NCBI RefSeq assembly: GCF_000196795.1
Contig: NC_014259.1
Span: 3,844,001 to 3,908,000, forward strand
Length of the DNA stretch: 64,000 nucleotides
Origin: Acinetobacter oleivorans DR1
Lineage (GTDB): Bacteria > Pseudomonadota > Gammaproteobacteria > Pseudomonadales > Moraxellaceae
Direction: 5' to 3'
In this document: piece after piece, positions 26,263-35,090 of the stretch
Layout of the letters: each line of letters starts with the position of its first letter
Numbering within the stretch: the stretch's first letter is position 1
The notes under the pieces: generated by a model
The model's input: the letters and a program-made list of their open reading frames with translations, nothing else
Told to the model about the DNA's origin: nothing
The model's database searches: none
Made by a program: the position numbers and the translations under genes

Positions 26263-27071
26263 CTTTTCAAGTCTCAACACTTTCACAAAAAGACCATGTC
26301 ATTATACAAATTACCGATACCCACTTATTGGAGTATCCACACTTAGAATTTGTGGGGATGAATCCTGAAGAAAGTTTTCATGCCATTATTCAACAGATCC
26401 TGAAAAAACATCCTGAAGCTGATGCCATCATCCACACTGGAGATTTGGCTCAAGCACCAACGCCCATTACCTACAAACGTTATATTCAATATATGCAAAC
26501 GTTAGGTCTGCCATTTTTTCAGACACTGGGCAATCATGATAACGTTGATCATTTTCCATTACATAAAGAAAATCATCAGGAACCTGTGGTCATTTGTCTA
26601 GGAAACTGGCGCGTTATTTTATTAAATAGTGCAGTAAAAGGTCAGATTAATGGGCACCTGTCGCCAGAACAACTACAAAATTTAGCGGCATTACTCGAAG
26701 AATTTTCAGATAACCCTGTTTTATTGGCTTGCCATCATCATCCTTTTGCAATGAAATCTAAATGGATTGATCATCACAAGTTACAAAACTCTAATGCTTT
26801 GCTTACTACATTAGCTCCATTTAAAAATGTAAAAGCTTTAATCTGCGGGCACGTTCACCAAGACTCACTAAACACTTGGCAAGGGATCGAATTTTTCTCG
26901 ACCCCCTCAACAAGCGTTCAGTTTAAACCGTTTAGTAATGAGTTTGCCCTAGACCAAAATGCTCCCGGCTACCGTTACATTCGTCTAAAAAACGATGGTA
27001 GTTTTGAAACAGAAGTCTTCCGTCTTGAAAATTTTCAGGGCCTTATAAATACCAATATTTCAGGCTATTAG
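26259..27071 (+). CDS. cpdA: 3',5'-cyclic-AMP phosphodiesterase
   Basis: CpdA is a class III metallo-phosphodiesterase that hydrolyses cAMP. The 270-residue product, from the GTG at 26259, shows the metal-binding blocks DTHL, GDLAQ, GNHDN, CHHHP and GHVHQD. I choose the GTG because CGAGG lies about 8 bases before it and because the GTGA overlap with the nudF stop is typical of coupled genes. An ATG 17 codons upstream lies inside nudF and adds a non-family tail. Confidence 0.93.
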   Translation: MTFQVSTLSQKDHVIIQITDTHLLEYPHLEFVGMNPEESFHAIIQQILKKHPEADAIIHTGDLAQAPTPITYKRYIQYMQTLGLPFFQTLGNHDNVDHFPLHKENHQEPVVICLGNWRVILLNSAVKGQINGHLSPEQLQNLAALLEEFSDNPVLLACHHHPFAMKSKWIDHHKLQNSNALLTTLAPFKNVKALICGHVHQDSLNTWQGIEFFSTPSTSVQFKPFSNEFALDQNAPGYRYIRLKNDGSFETEVFRLENFQGLINTNISGY

Positions 27072-27183
27072 CTCTATTTTATATATGCTTATATGCAATT
27101 ATGACTAGGGTAAACACGTTTTGAAAATATTTACGGGACGGAATGACTATCATCTTGCAGGAAAAATCTATATGATGACGACC

Positions 27184-27210
27184 CGATGGGAAAATCCCAT
27201 CGATGGTTTT
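27184..27210 (+). terminator. Probable terminator after cpdA
   Basis: A perfect 8-bp stem CGATGGGA-AAA-TCCCATCG (27184-27202) is followed by ATGG then TTTT. The T-run is offset, so it may be leaky. Confidence 0.5.
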
Positions 27211-27222
27211 CTATAAAAACAC

Positions 27223-27252
27223 TTGCATATCACCATATTTTTTGCGTATAGA
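27223..27252 (+). promoter_or_regulatory. dksA: Promoter of dksA
   Basis: A -35 TTGCAT (27223-27228) and a -10 TATAGA (27247-27252) are separated by 18 bp; a GATAAT at 27251 is an alternative -10. The start codon of dksA is about 30 bp downstream. Confidence 0.5.
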
Positions 27253-27282
27253 TAATACGTGTATGATGAGGAATGCCCTATT

Positions 27283-27819
27283 ATGGCGAATGACAACCAC
27301 AACCAAGTTTTGGATGAACATACAGAAGTTGTAGTGGAAGGTGACAAAGCTTCTGCAAAACGTGCACGTAAAGTGAAACCTAAAACTTCTGACATAGGCA
27401 CAACTGCAAGTTTATTTGGTATTGCACCTTATCAACCTAAGAAAAATGAAGAGTACATGTCTGAAGGACAGCTCGAGCATTTCCGACAAATTCTGCAAGC
27501 ATGGAAAGCTGAATTAATGTCTGAAGTTGATCGTACGTTGAATACGATGCAAGACGAATCAACTGCATTGCCAGATGTAAATGACCGTGCCACCCAAGAA
27601 GAAGAGTTTGCAATTGAATTGCGTACACGTGACCGTGAACGTAAGTTGATTCGTAAAATCGAACAATCTATGGAAGCAATTAAAAACGAAGACTACGGTT
27701 TCTGTGAAACATGTGGTATCGAAATCGGTTTACGTCGTTTAGAAGCACGTCCAACTGCAACGTTATGTATTGACTGCAAAACTTTGGCAGAAATTAAAGA
27801 GAAGCAAAATAACGGTTAA
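27283..27819 (+). CDS. dksA: RNA polymerase-binding transcription factor DksA
   Basis: DksA enters the RNA polymerase secondary channel and, with ppGpp, tunes transcription of stable RNA and amino-acid genes. From the ATG at 27283 the product is 178 residues, with an N-terminal extension of about 30 residues relative to E. coli DksA, as in other Acinetobacter. A coiled-coil with the tip residues DVNDRATQEEE follows. The zinc finger CETCG ... CIDC has all four Cys. gluQRS starts one base after its stop, the classical dksA-gluQRS pairing. Confidence 0.97.
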   Translation: MANDNHNQVLDEHTEVVVEGDKASAKRARKVKPKTSDIGTTASLFGIAPYQPKKNEEYMSEGQLEHFRQILQAWKAELMSEVDRTLNTMQDESTALPDVNDRATQEEEFAIELRTRDRERKLIRKIEQSMEAIKNEDYGFCETCGIEIGLRRLEARPTATLCIDCKTLAEIKEKQNNG

Positions 27820-27820
27820 T

Positions 27821-28717
27821 ATGACCGCTGTAGCTACTCAAGAAAAGCCTAGCTTTTCATACTCAGGTCGGTTTGCGCCCTCGCCAACCGGCCCTTTGCA
27901 TTTTGGATCACTCATTACCGCTGTCGCCAGTTATTGTGATGCTAAAGCTCACCAAGGCAAATGGCTGGTTCGTATCGAAGACACAGATATCCCTCGTATT
28001 TATCCGGGCAGTGAAGAGCATATCCTCACCTCGCTGGAAGCCTTCCAGTTCGAACCCGATGCAGAAATCATCTTTCAAAAAAACCGTTTAGACATTTACG
28101 AGAGTGTATTAGATCAACTTAAAAAAGAGAGTCTAATCTATGCTTGTCAATGTACACGCAAAATGCTGGGTTCAAATGCCATCTATGCGGGAACATGCCG
28201 TAATCTCAATCTTGATTTTCAAGACCAAGCAATTCGGGTAAAAGTTAAAGATCAACAAATCTGTTTTGATGACCGACTGCAAGGACTTCATTGTTCTAAT
28301 CTGCAACACGACCTTGGGGATTTTGTTCTTAAACGCCGTGACGGGATTATTAACTATCAACTTGCTGTCGTCGTGGATGATTATCTGCAAGGCATTACCC
28401 ATGTCGTTCGAGGCTCAGATCTATTAGATAACACTGAACGTCAGATCTGGCTTGGTGAACTACTAGGTTATCCTAAACTGAGCTATATGCATCTTCCTCT
28501 CGCCATGAATGATCAAGGGCAGAAGCTCTCTAAACAAAATCTTGCTCAAGCACTCGATTTATCTAAAGCACCTCAATTGCTGCAACAAGCCATACAAGCA
28601 TTGGGACAACCTAGCGTTGATTTAGACCAGCCTAAATTTATGCTAAAGCAGGCTATAGCACAGTGGAATGTTGATTTAATTCCACATGGACAAGAGCTCA
28701 GCGGAACATATTTATAA
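27821..28717 (+). CDS. gluQ: Glutamyl-Q tRNA(Asp) synthetase
   Basis: GluQRS attaches glutamate to queuosine in the anticodon of tRNA(Asp). The 298-residue protein is a paralogue of the catalytic core of glutamyl-tRNA synthetase and lacks the anticodon-binding domain. It has RFAPSPTGPLHFGSL (HIGH-like), a zinc site formed by CQC and YAGTC, and the KMSKS-like QKLSKQN. Its ATG at 27821 lies 1 bp after dksA. A bidirectional terminator follows. Confidence 0.95.
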   Translation: MTAVATQEKPSFSYSGRFAPSPTGPLHFGSLITAVASYCDAKAHQGKWLVRIEDTDIPRIYPGSEEHILTSLEAFQFEPDAEIIFQKNRLDIYESVLDQLKKESLIYACQCTRKMLGSNAIYAGTCRNLNLDFQDQAIRVKVKDQQICFDDRLQGLHCSNLQHDLGDFVLKRRDGIINYQLAVVVDDYLQGITHVVRGSDLLDNTERQIWLGELLGYPKLSYMHLPLAMNDQGQKLSKQNLAQALDLSKAPQLLQQAIQALGQPSVDLDQPKFMLKQAIAQWNVDLIPHGQELSGTYL

Positions 28718-28720
28718 ATA

Positions 28721-28751
28721 AAAAAAGCCCGATTTGATATCGGGCTTTTTA
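28721..28751. terminator. Bidirectional terminator between gluQ and ftsW
   Basis: GCCCGAT-TTGAT-ATCGGGC, flanked by A-run and T-run, serves both converging transcripts. Confidence 0.9.
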
Positions 28752-28767
28752 TAACAACTGAAATGCT

Positions 28768-29964
28768 TTAGAAGTTTGATTCTTCTCTTTCAGGGTTCAC
28801 TTCTTGAGTTGATGCATCAATCTTTAAGATCAAGCTAATCATCGCAGCACACATCATTAAAGATGTACCACCATAACTAATAAATGGCAGAGTTAAACCT
28901 TTGGTTGGCATTAAGCCCATGTTCATACCCGCATTTACCAAAATCTGCAGCAAGAAAATAATACTGATACCGTAAGCCAAATAGCCTGCGCGAAGGTAAT
29001 GATGTTTCAATGCACGATGACCAATTTTGATACAGCATGCCAACATCAAGAAAGACAAACCAATGACAATCGAAATACCAAAGAAACCAAACTCTTCACC
29101 TAACACCGCCAACATAAAGTCAGTATGCGCTTCAGGTAAATAAGATAACTTTTGGACACTATGTCCTAAGCCTGTACCAAACCACTCACCACGGCCAAAG
29201 GCCATTAATGCATTTGATAACTGATACCCCACCCCTAATGGATCTGCCCATGGGTCAGTAAATGAAATCAAACGCTGGAAACGATACGGCTCAAATAAGA
29301 TCAAGAACACAATACCAGTTACAATCGCACCTAACATAATTAAGAACTGTGTCGGCGGTGCACCAGCTAAAAAGAATACCCCGACCATCATCAATACAAT
29401 TACGATCGTAGCACCCAAGTCAGGCTCAGCAATAATCAAACCAACCGTAATTGCCATGACCCCACTTAAACGTAATAAGCCTTTCCAATGAGTACGAACC
29501 TCTTTGGCACGGCGCACAACGTAGTCTGCAGTAAAGATTGCCATCATGACTTTGGCAACCTCGGTTGGCTGTAAAGTAAAGCCACCGATCTTAATCCAAC
29601 GTGTAGAACCGTTCACTTCTGAACCTACCACCAAAGCAGCAAGCAGCAGAACCATGGTCAACAGCCACAGCGGGAAAGTATTTTTAAACCACGTATTGAG
29701 TGATATCCGATAGGTCAAATATGCCACCACAGCCGCAGCAACAATCGAAATACCATGACGAATCACATAGTGAAACGGGTTTTCATGCATATATTCAGCA
29801 TAGGGCATCGAAGCAGACGCCACCATCACTGAACCGATACACAACAATGCAACGACACAGAAAATCAGGACATTACGTGGCGTCACTTCCGCTGGCCATT
29901 TAGGCAATATCCGTTCATACCAATGATTGATTTTCTGGATTGTGGTCTGAGCTAAGCCTGCCAT
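28768..29964 (-). CDS. ftsW: Peptidoglycan glycosyltransferase FtsW
   Basis: FtsW is a SEDS-family membrane glycosyltransferase that, with PBP3, polymerises septal peptidoglycan. The 398-residue product has about ten membrane spans. SEDS blocks present include TLQPTEVAKV, GYQLSNALMAFGRGEWFGTGLG, PEAHTDFMLAVLGEEFG and PTKGLTLPFISYGGTSL. It is preceded on the same strand by murD, the usual division/cell-wall order. Confidence 0.97.
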   Translation of the reverse strand: MAGLAQTTIQKINHWYERILPKWPAEVTPRNVLIFCVVALLCIGSVMVASASMPYAEYMHENPFHYVIRHGISIVAAAVVAYLTYRISLNTWFKNTFPLWLLTMVLLLAALVVGSEVNGSTRWIKIGGFTLQPTEVAKVMMAIFTADYVVRRAKEVRTHWKGLLRLSGVMAITVGLIIAEPDLGATIVIVLMMVGVFFLAGAPPTQFLIMLGAIVTGIVFLILFEPYRFQRLISFTDPWADPLGVGYQLSNALMAFGRGEWFGTGLGHSVQKLSYLPEAHTDFMLAVLGEEFGFFGISIVIGLSFLMLACCIKIGHRALKHHYLRAGYLAYGISIIFLLQILVNAGMNMGLMPTKGLTLPFISYGGTSLMMCAAMISLILKIDASTQEVNPEREESNF

Positions 29965-29988
29965 ACAACATTCCTAATCATGTTTTCT

Positions 29989-31334
29989 TTAAACCAACGA
30001 ATTGACACAGGCAACAAACTGCTGACCACGGTCATTATAACTTTTAAACATATCAAAACTTGCACAGGCTGGTGATAACAACACCACATCTTCAGCTTGT
30101 GTTTCACGTTGACACAGCTCTACAGCTTCTTTAAGCGTTGCTGCATGCAAAATTTTGGTTGCGCCTTGAATAGCCTGTTCAATAACTGGAGCATCTTCAC
30201 CAATCAATACCACAACTTTGGCATATTTTTCGATAGAAGAACGTAATGGAGCAAAATCTTGACCTTTACCCTGCCCACCTAAAATCAAGGCAACCTTACC
30301 TTTTTAACCTCAATTGCAGCCCCTAAACCATCAATTGCTGCAAGTGTAGCACCAACGTTAGTCCCTTTAGAGTCATTATAATAACGTACATCATGTACTG
30401 TTCTCACATACTCACAGCGGTGCTCTAATCCTTTAAATTGTTTTAAGGTTTCAAGCATAGATTCCATTGGCAAACCAATTGCTTCACCTAATGCCAAACA
30501 AGCTAAAGCATTAGCTACGTTGTGCATGCCTTGAATATATAAATCTGAGCTTTTAATTAAACGCTTCAAACCACGTGCAAGCCAAAGCGTGCCATCACCA
30601 TCTCTTAAAACACCATATTGATTTAGGTCTGGTGCATTTAGACCAAAGCTTTGCATTGGTGTTGTATCTGGAACAAGAGGGCGACTTAAAGCATCATCAC
30701 GGTTAAATATAACTTTTTTAACCCCTTGGAAAATACGATGTTTTGCTTGGTGATAACCCCACATATCGCCATGACGATCTAGGTGATCTTCACTCATGTT
30801 AAGAACCACAGCAACCTCAGCATTTAAATGTGATGTGGTTTCCAACTGAAAACTTGATAGCTCAAGTACAAGCAACTCTGGTTGGTCTTTTAGCAAGTCT
30901 AGAGCTGGGCGTCCTAGGTTTCCGCCCACAGCAACTTTTTTACCTGCATCTTTAGCCATTAAACCAATTAAAGTCGTTACTGTACTTTTGGCATTAGAAC
31001 CCGTAATAGCCACAATAGGCACTTCAGTCGCACGGCGTAATAGTTGAATGTCACCTACCACTGAAATCCCTTGAGCAATAGCTGCCTGAATTTCTGGTAA
31101 TTGCGGTGCAAGGCCTGGGCTTAAAATAATTTCTTCTGCTTGTAATAATAATTCTTGGTCGAGTTGACCAAAACTGGTTTTAACACCAGCTGGAATCTGG
31201 TCATGACCAGGAGGGGTTGGACGAGAGTCCGTTACTGCAACTTGGTAGCCTTGTTCATGCAGGAAATTAACAGCAGAAACACCTGATATTCCTAAGCCTG
31301 CGACAACTTTTAATCCACCACGTTGTATTAACAT
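29989..31334 (-). pseudogene. murD: UDP-N-acetylmuramoyl-L-alanine:D-glutamate ligase MurD, broken by a one-base frameshift
   Basis: MurD adds D-Glu to UDP-MurNAc-L-Ala in the cytoplasm. From the ATG at 31334, the first about 345 residues (with ATP loop ITGSNAKSTVTTL, SSFQLETT and HRCEYVRT) read normally, then end in a short wrong tail (VRLP) at 30285. The remaining C-terminal domain (LILGGQGKGQDF ... LLSPACASFDMF) is open in the next frame. The break is at a run of five A (minus strand; 30301-30305). One extra A would restore AIEVKKGKVALILGG and a normal 448-residue enzyme. Since murD is essential, a sequencing or assembly error in the homopolymer is the likeliest cause. Confidence 0.92.
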
Positions 31335-31443
31335 TTTTGCCCCACAATTTATCAATCGACAGAATGGCAAAAATGTTAGCACTTTGCTGTTTTGAATGCT
31401 TTTTCAGTTTGAACTTTATTCATCTTTTTTTGTGTCAGTGCGT

Positions 31444-31471
31444 AAAAAAGCCATCAATATGATGGCTTTTT
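31444..31471. terminator. Terminator after the feo operon (symmetrical)
   Basis: AAAAAGCCATC-AATAT-GATGGCTTTTT, a 6-bp GC-rich core with A/T-runs on both sides. It lies just past the last gene of the feo operon. Confidence 0.85.
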
Positions 31472-31494
31472 AAACGAAACAGGAAATACTAAGT

Positions 31495-31746
31495 TTATTG
31501 CCATTTAATCGGCTTAATTTCTTGAACTGTATTGGTTGGTTTATCTTCGCTTGAACAACCACAGCCACCAGCACAGCCAAAGGTCATTTTTGGTTTAAGC
31601 CATTTTGCCAAGGTTGTCCAACCCTGCTTTTCACAAAATACAGAGAGTGAAGAAAAGACTGAATTTGCTGTTTTTGGAAATACTTTCTTAAAAACAACAA
31701 CCGCACTCCAACTCACTACAACCGCAATAATCAGATATTGAATCAT
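31495..31746 (-). CDS. Small Cys-rich membrane protein of the feo operon
   Basis: An 83-residue protein from the ATG at 31746, which has a perfect GGAGG six bases before it. Its N-terminus is one membrane span (MIQYLIIAVVVSWSAVVVF), followed by basic residues and a C-terminal cluster FGCAGGCGCSS with three Cys. This resembles FeoB-associated Cys-rich membrane proteins (also DUF6587) and may play the part of FeoC or of an iron/redox sensor. The start is 20 bp after the feoB stop on the same strand, so it belongs to the operon. Its function is inferred from context only. Confidence 0.75.
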   Translation of the reverse strand: MIQYLIIAVVVSWSAVVVFKKVFPKTANSVFSSLSVFCEKQGWTTLAKWLKPKMTFGCAGGCGCSSEDKPTNTVQEIKPIKWQ

Positions 31747-31766
31747 ATACAACCTCCTTTCTTGCT

Positions 31767-33620
31767 TTAACCCCAATAGTGGGAAGCAATTTGATAGGTA
31801 ACAAACGATGCCAAATAAGCCAAACCGAACAGATATGCAGTCATGGCAGCAACATGTTTCCATGAACCTGTTTCACGTCGTACTGTTGCCAACGTAGCCA
31901 AACAATGTGGGGCATAAATGAACCACACTAAAAGCGACAATCCTGTTGCCAAAGACCAACCTGTGCCATCTGCACTAATCAGATGTGACAAACCTTGAGC
32001 TACAGCATCGTCACTCGTTGCAGACAAGGCATAAACCGTACCTAATGCTGCAACCACAACTTCACGTGCAGCCATAGCTGGAATTAAAGCAATACAGATT
32101 TGCCAGTTAAAACCAATTGGAGCAAATAAAGGTTGAATAAGGTGTCCGAGCATACCGGCAAAACTATAATCTATAGCTGGTAATGTCGCCCCTTCTGGTG
32201 GTTGTGGGAAAGTACACAAAAACCAGAGCAAAATAGAGAGCGCAAAAATGATTCCGCCGACGCGTTTTAAAAAGATCTTTGCACGGTCGAGCAAACCGAT
32301 TCCCACACTTTTTAAATCAGGGAAACGATAACTCGGCAGCTCTAGCAATAAGGCATGTTGAGACTTATCTTTTTGGAAGAATTTCATTAAAAATGAAACA
32401 CAAAGTGCACTCACAATACCAGCCATATAGAGACCGAATAGCACCAGACCTTGTAGGTTGAAAATACCCCAGACCATTTTCTCTGGAATAAATGCAGCAA
32501 TCAGCAAGGCATATACTGGCAAACGTGCCGAACAAGTCATTAATGGCGCAACCATAATGGTCGTAAAGCGATCACGAGGGTCGCTAATACTACGCGTTGC
32601 CATGATTCCCGGTACTGCACAGGCAAAGCTTGAAAGTAAAGGGATGAAAGCTCGTCCACTTAAACCAGCTTGAAACATTAACTTATCAAGCAAAAATGCT
32701 GCACGCGGTAAATAGCCAGATTCTTCTAATACTAAAATGAAGAAGAACAAGATCAGAATTTGTGGCAAGAACACCACAACACCACCAGCACCCGCGATAA
32801 TTCCATCAACGACCAAACTATGTAGTAGGGGCTGTGTAATCACACTTCCGATTACTTCACCCAACCAGCCGAAGAAACCTTCAATGCCATCCATGAATGG
32901 GGCTGCCCACGCAAAAACTGCTTGGAACACAATAAACATCATGAGCGCAAGGCTGAGCAGGCCTAAAACTGGATGCAAGAAAATTCGATCTAGAAAATCA
33001 GTACGCTTATCACCCTGCTCAACATAATGAACAACATCTTTAAAAATCATATCGATTTTTTGATGATGAGTTCCAGTTAAACCACTCAATTCGGTTTGTG
33101 GCACACTGTATTTTTCTTGATCAAGGGCATGTAATAAATTTTCAATACCCGCATTACGAACAGCAACTGTTTCAACAACGGGCACACCCAAACGTTGAGA
33201 TAACTTTTGAGTATTAATTTGGATGCCACGACGACGCGCTTCATCCATCATATTCAGTACAAGTAAAATCGGGCGGCCTAGCCCGATCATTTCGAGCACC
33301 AGTCCTAAATGCAATTTTAAGTTAGTGGCATCAACCACACATAAAAACGCATCTTGCTGCCCTTCTTCTGCAATCTTACCCAAACAAACGTCACGGGTAA
33401 TAACTTCATCAGGACTAGTTGCATTTAGACTATATGTACCCGGTAAATCGAGTACGCGCACTGCTCGGCCTGACGGTAACTGAAAATGACCTACTTTACG
33501 CTCAACAGTTACGCCCGCATAGTTTGCAACTTTTTGTCGAGTTCCAGTTAAATGGTTGAAAAGAGAGGTTTTACCACAGTTAGGGTTTCCCACAAGGGCA
33601 ATACGTAACGCATCACTCAT
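31767..33620 (-). CDS. feoB: Fe(2+) transporter GTPase FeoB
   Basis: FeoB is the inner-membrane Fe(II) transporter with a cytosolic G-domain. The 617-residue product has the G1 motif GNPNCGKT (11-18), G3 DLPGTYSL, G4 NMMD and then two Gate domains of hydrophobic spans. It is shorter than E. coli FeoB (773), which is common for the short FeoB type. Its ATG overlaps the feoA stop by four bases (ATGA). Confidence 0.97.
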   Translation of the reverse strand: MSDALRIALVGNPNCGKTSLFNHLTGTRQKVANYAGVTVERKVGHFQLPSGRAVRVLDLPGTYSLNATSPDEVITRDVCLGKIAEEGQQDAFLCVVDATNLKLHLGLVLEMIGLGRPILLVLNMMDEARRRGIQINTQKLSQRLGVPVVETVAVRNAGIENLLHALDQEKYSVPQTELSGLTGTHHQKIDMIFKDVVHYVEQGDKRTDFLDRIFLHPVLGLLSLALMMFIVFQAVFAWAAPFMDGIEGFFGWLGEVIGSVITQPLLHSLVVDGIIAGAGGVVVFLPQILILFFFILVLEESGYLPRAAFLLDKLMFQAGLSGRAFIPLLSSFACAVPGIMATRSISDPRDRFTTIMVAPLMTCSARLPVYALLIAAFIPEKMVWGIFNLQGLVLFGLYMAGIVSALCVSFLMKFFQKDKSQHALLLELPSYRFPDLKSVGIGLLDRAKIFLKRVGGIIFALSILLWFLCTFPQPPEGATLPAIDYSFAGMLGHLIQPLFAPIGFNWQICIALIPAMAAREVVVAALGTVYALSATSDDAVAQGLSHLISADGTGWSLATGLSLLVWFIYAPHCLATLATVRRETGSWKHVAAMTAYLFGLAYLASFVTYQIASHYWG

Positions 33621-33880
33621 GCGGGTACTCCTTCTTCTACTAGAATTTCAATTTTTTCCGCTTCTGCTTTACGTAAAGCGAAACGAGTAAAGCCAATTTG
33701 GATCAAGATCGGATCACCACCAAAAATACCCTTGGTAATCACTTCCACTCGTGTGCCTGGTACAAAGCCCAGACTTTCCAAACGAATTGCGACCAAATCT
33801 TGCTGCTCGGACTCTACTTCTATCCGATTCACTTTGGTGATGGTCGCCGCTTGCTTCACTTTTAAAGCTGATAAACGCAC
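33617..33880 (-). CDS. feoA: Ferrous iron transport protein FeoA
   Basis: FeoA is a small SH3-like cytosolic partner of FeoB. I choose the GTG at 33880, giving 87 residues beginning MRLSALKVKQAATITKV, the family's usual first motif. An AGGA lies 9 bases before it. A longer frame reaches an ATG at 33916, but the predicted promoter -10 (33908-33913) puts the transcript start near 33901, so that ATG would not be transcribed. The conserved ends LESLGFVPGTRVEVI and GDPILIQIG are present. It is translationally coupled to feoB (ATGA overlap). Confidence 0.88.
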   Translation of the reverse strand: MRLSALKVKQAATITKVNRIEVESEQQDLVAIRLESLGFVPGTRVEVITKGIFGGDPILIQIGFTRFALRKAEAEKIEILVEEGVPA

Positions 33881-33907
33881 CGCATCCGATCCTAAACCTT
33901 TTTTTCT

Positions 33908-33937
33908 AGTATACATATAAATGAGAATAATTACCAA
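33908..33937 (-). promoter_or_regulatory. feo promoter with Fur-box-like operator
   Basis: On the minus strand, TTGGTA (33932-33937) and TATACT (33908-33913) are 18 bp apart. The spacer and the flank hold AATGAGAATAATTACCA (about 33920-33936, plus strand), whose left half AATGAGAAT is an exact Fur half-site; the right half is degenerate. Iron repression through Fur would fit the Fe(II) uptake genes downstream. Confidence 0.6.
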
Positions 33938-34023
33938 ATAAGGTTAAATTTCACTTCTTATTCAGTTTAATCGACAAACCTTAAAGTTTCTTTTAAAGTA
34001 CAGAGGTTTAGAGGATCTAGTGT

Positions 34024-34944
34024 ATGTTGAATAAAAAACCGCGTATTCCAAGCCCAGTTCAAATTCCTGAACATTTAAGCTTTTTACAAGGTTTTCGAGA
34101 CTATTTAGTTGCACAGACAGTAAGTCCTCATACACGAAATGCTTATTTATCCGACCTCATTCAATGCAGTGAACTTCATCAAAAAACAGCTCTTCCACAG
34201 TGGACAAGTGATGATATTGCTGATGTTCTAATTGAACTGACAAAAGCAGGGAAAAGTCCCCGCTCGATTGCTCGCTGCTTATCTGCTCTACGCCAGTTTT
34301 ACAAATTTTTACGTGAACAGAAATTACGAAGCGATAATCCTGTAGCAACTCACCATTCTCCAAAAATTGGACGGGCCTTACCCAAAGATTTATCTGAAGA
34401 AGATGTTGAAGCACTGATCCAAGCACCCGATATCAATACAGCACTTGGCTTACGTGATCGAGCAATGTTTGAAGTACTTTACGCCTGCGGTTTACGTGTT
34501 TCAGAACTACTTAACTTGCGATTAGAGCTCATTAATTTAAAGCAAGGCTATTTACGTGTTACAGGTAAAGGCAATAAAGAACGTTTAGTTCCATTAGGAC
34601 AATTCGCTTGTGAATGGGTAGAACGCTATTTGCATAATGCTCGGCCTCAGCTCTACAAAAGCTCGACTGACTATCTTTTTTTGACCCAACATGGCGGAAT
34701 TATGAGTCGGCAGAACTTTTGGTATGCCATTAAACGCTATGCGCTTCAAGCCAATATTCAAGCTGAACTCTCACCTCACACCTTACGTCACGCCTTTGCA
34801 ACACACTTACTCAATCATGGCGCTGATTTACGCGTAGTACAAATGTTACTGGGTCATAGCGATTTATCTACAACACAAATCTATACACATGTTGCACAAG
34901 TACGAATGCAACAATTACATGAAAAACATCACCCTAGAGGATGA
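34024..34944 (+). CDS. xerD: Tyrosine recombinase XerD
   Basis: XerD, with XerC, resolves chromosome dimers at dif. The 306-residue product has an N-terminal SAM-like DNA-binding domain (about 17-105) and a catalytic domain with the Arg of GLRVSELLNL, the Lys of TGKGNKE, HTLRHAF, GHSDLSTTQIY and the nucleophilic Tyr in IYTHVA. The wording of the C-terminal block (FATHLLNHGADLRVVQMLLG) is XerD rather than XerC. It is followed by dsbC, the xerD-dsbC order of gamma-proteobacteria. Confidence 0.95.
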   Translation: MLNKKPRIPSPVQIPEHLSFLQGFRDYLVAQTVSPHTRNAYLSDLIQCSELHQKTALPQWTSDDIADVLIELTKAGKSPRSIARCLSALRQFYKFLREQKLRSDNPVATHHSPKIGRALPKDLSEEDVEALIQAPDINTALGLRDRAMFEVLYACGLRVSELLNLRLELINLKQGYLRVTGKGNKERLVPLGQFACEWVERYLHNARPQLYKSSTDYLFLTQHGGIMSRQNFWYAIKRYALQANIQAELSPHTLRHAFATHLLNHGADLRVVQMLLGHSDLSTTQIYTHVAQVRMQQLHEKHHPRG

Positions 34945-35090
34945 TAAAGATTTAAAGTTCCAGACAATTATTTCATATCAATCGTTTGATTTCGTTCACA
35001 AAGGTTAAGAAAGTTTTAACAATACACATTAGATTTTTTGTTATGCTTAGCAGCTTCTGACTATAAATACTGATGAAATAAGGGTTATCT

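Noticed and set aside
30285..30310. Programmed -1 frameshift in murD
   Set aside because: The run T-AAA-AAG permits only A-site or single-tRNA slippage, there is no clear downstream stimulator, and other MurD proteins are read without a shift. A missing base in a homopolymer is simpler.
31747..31863. Longer start for the Cys-rich Feo protein with many extra Cys
   Set aside because: The extra 39 codons overlap feoB and lack a ribosome site, while a perfect GGAGG precedes the ATG at 31746.
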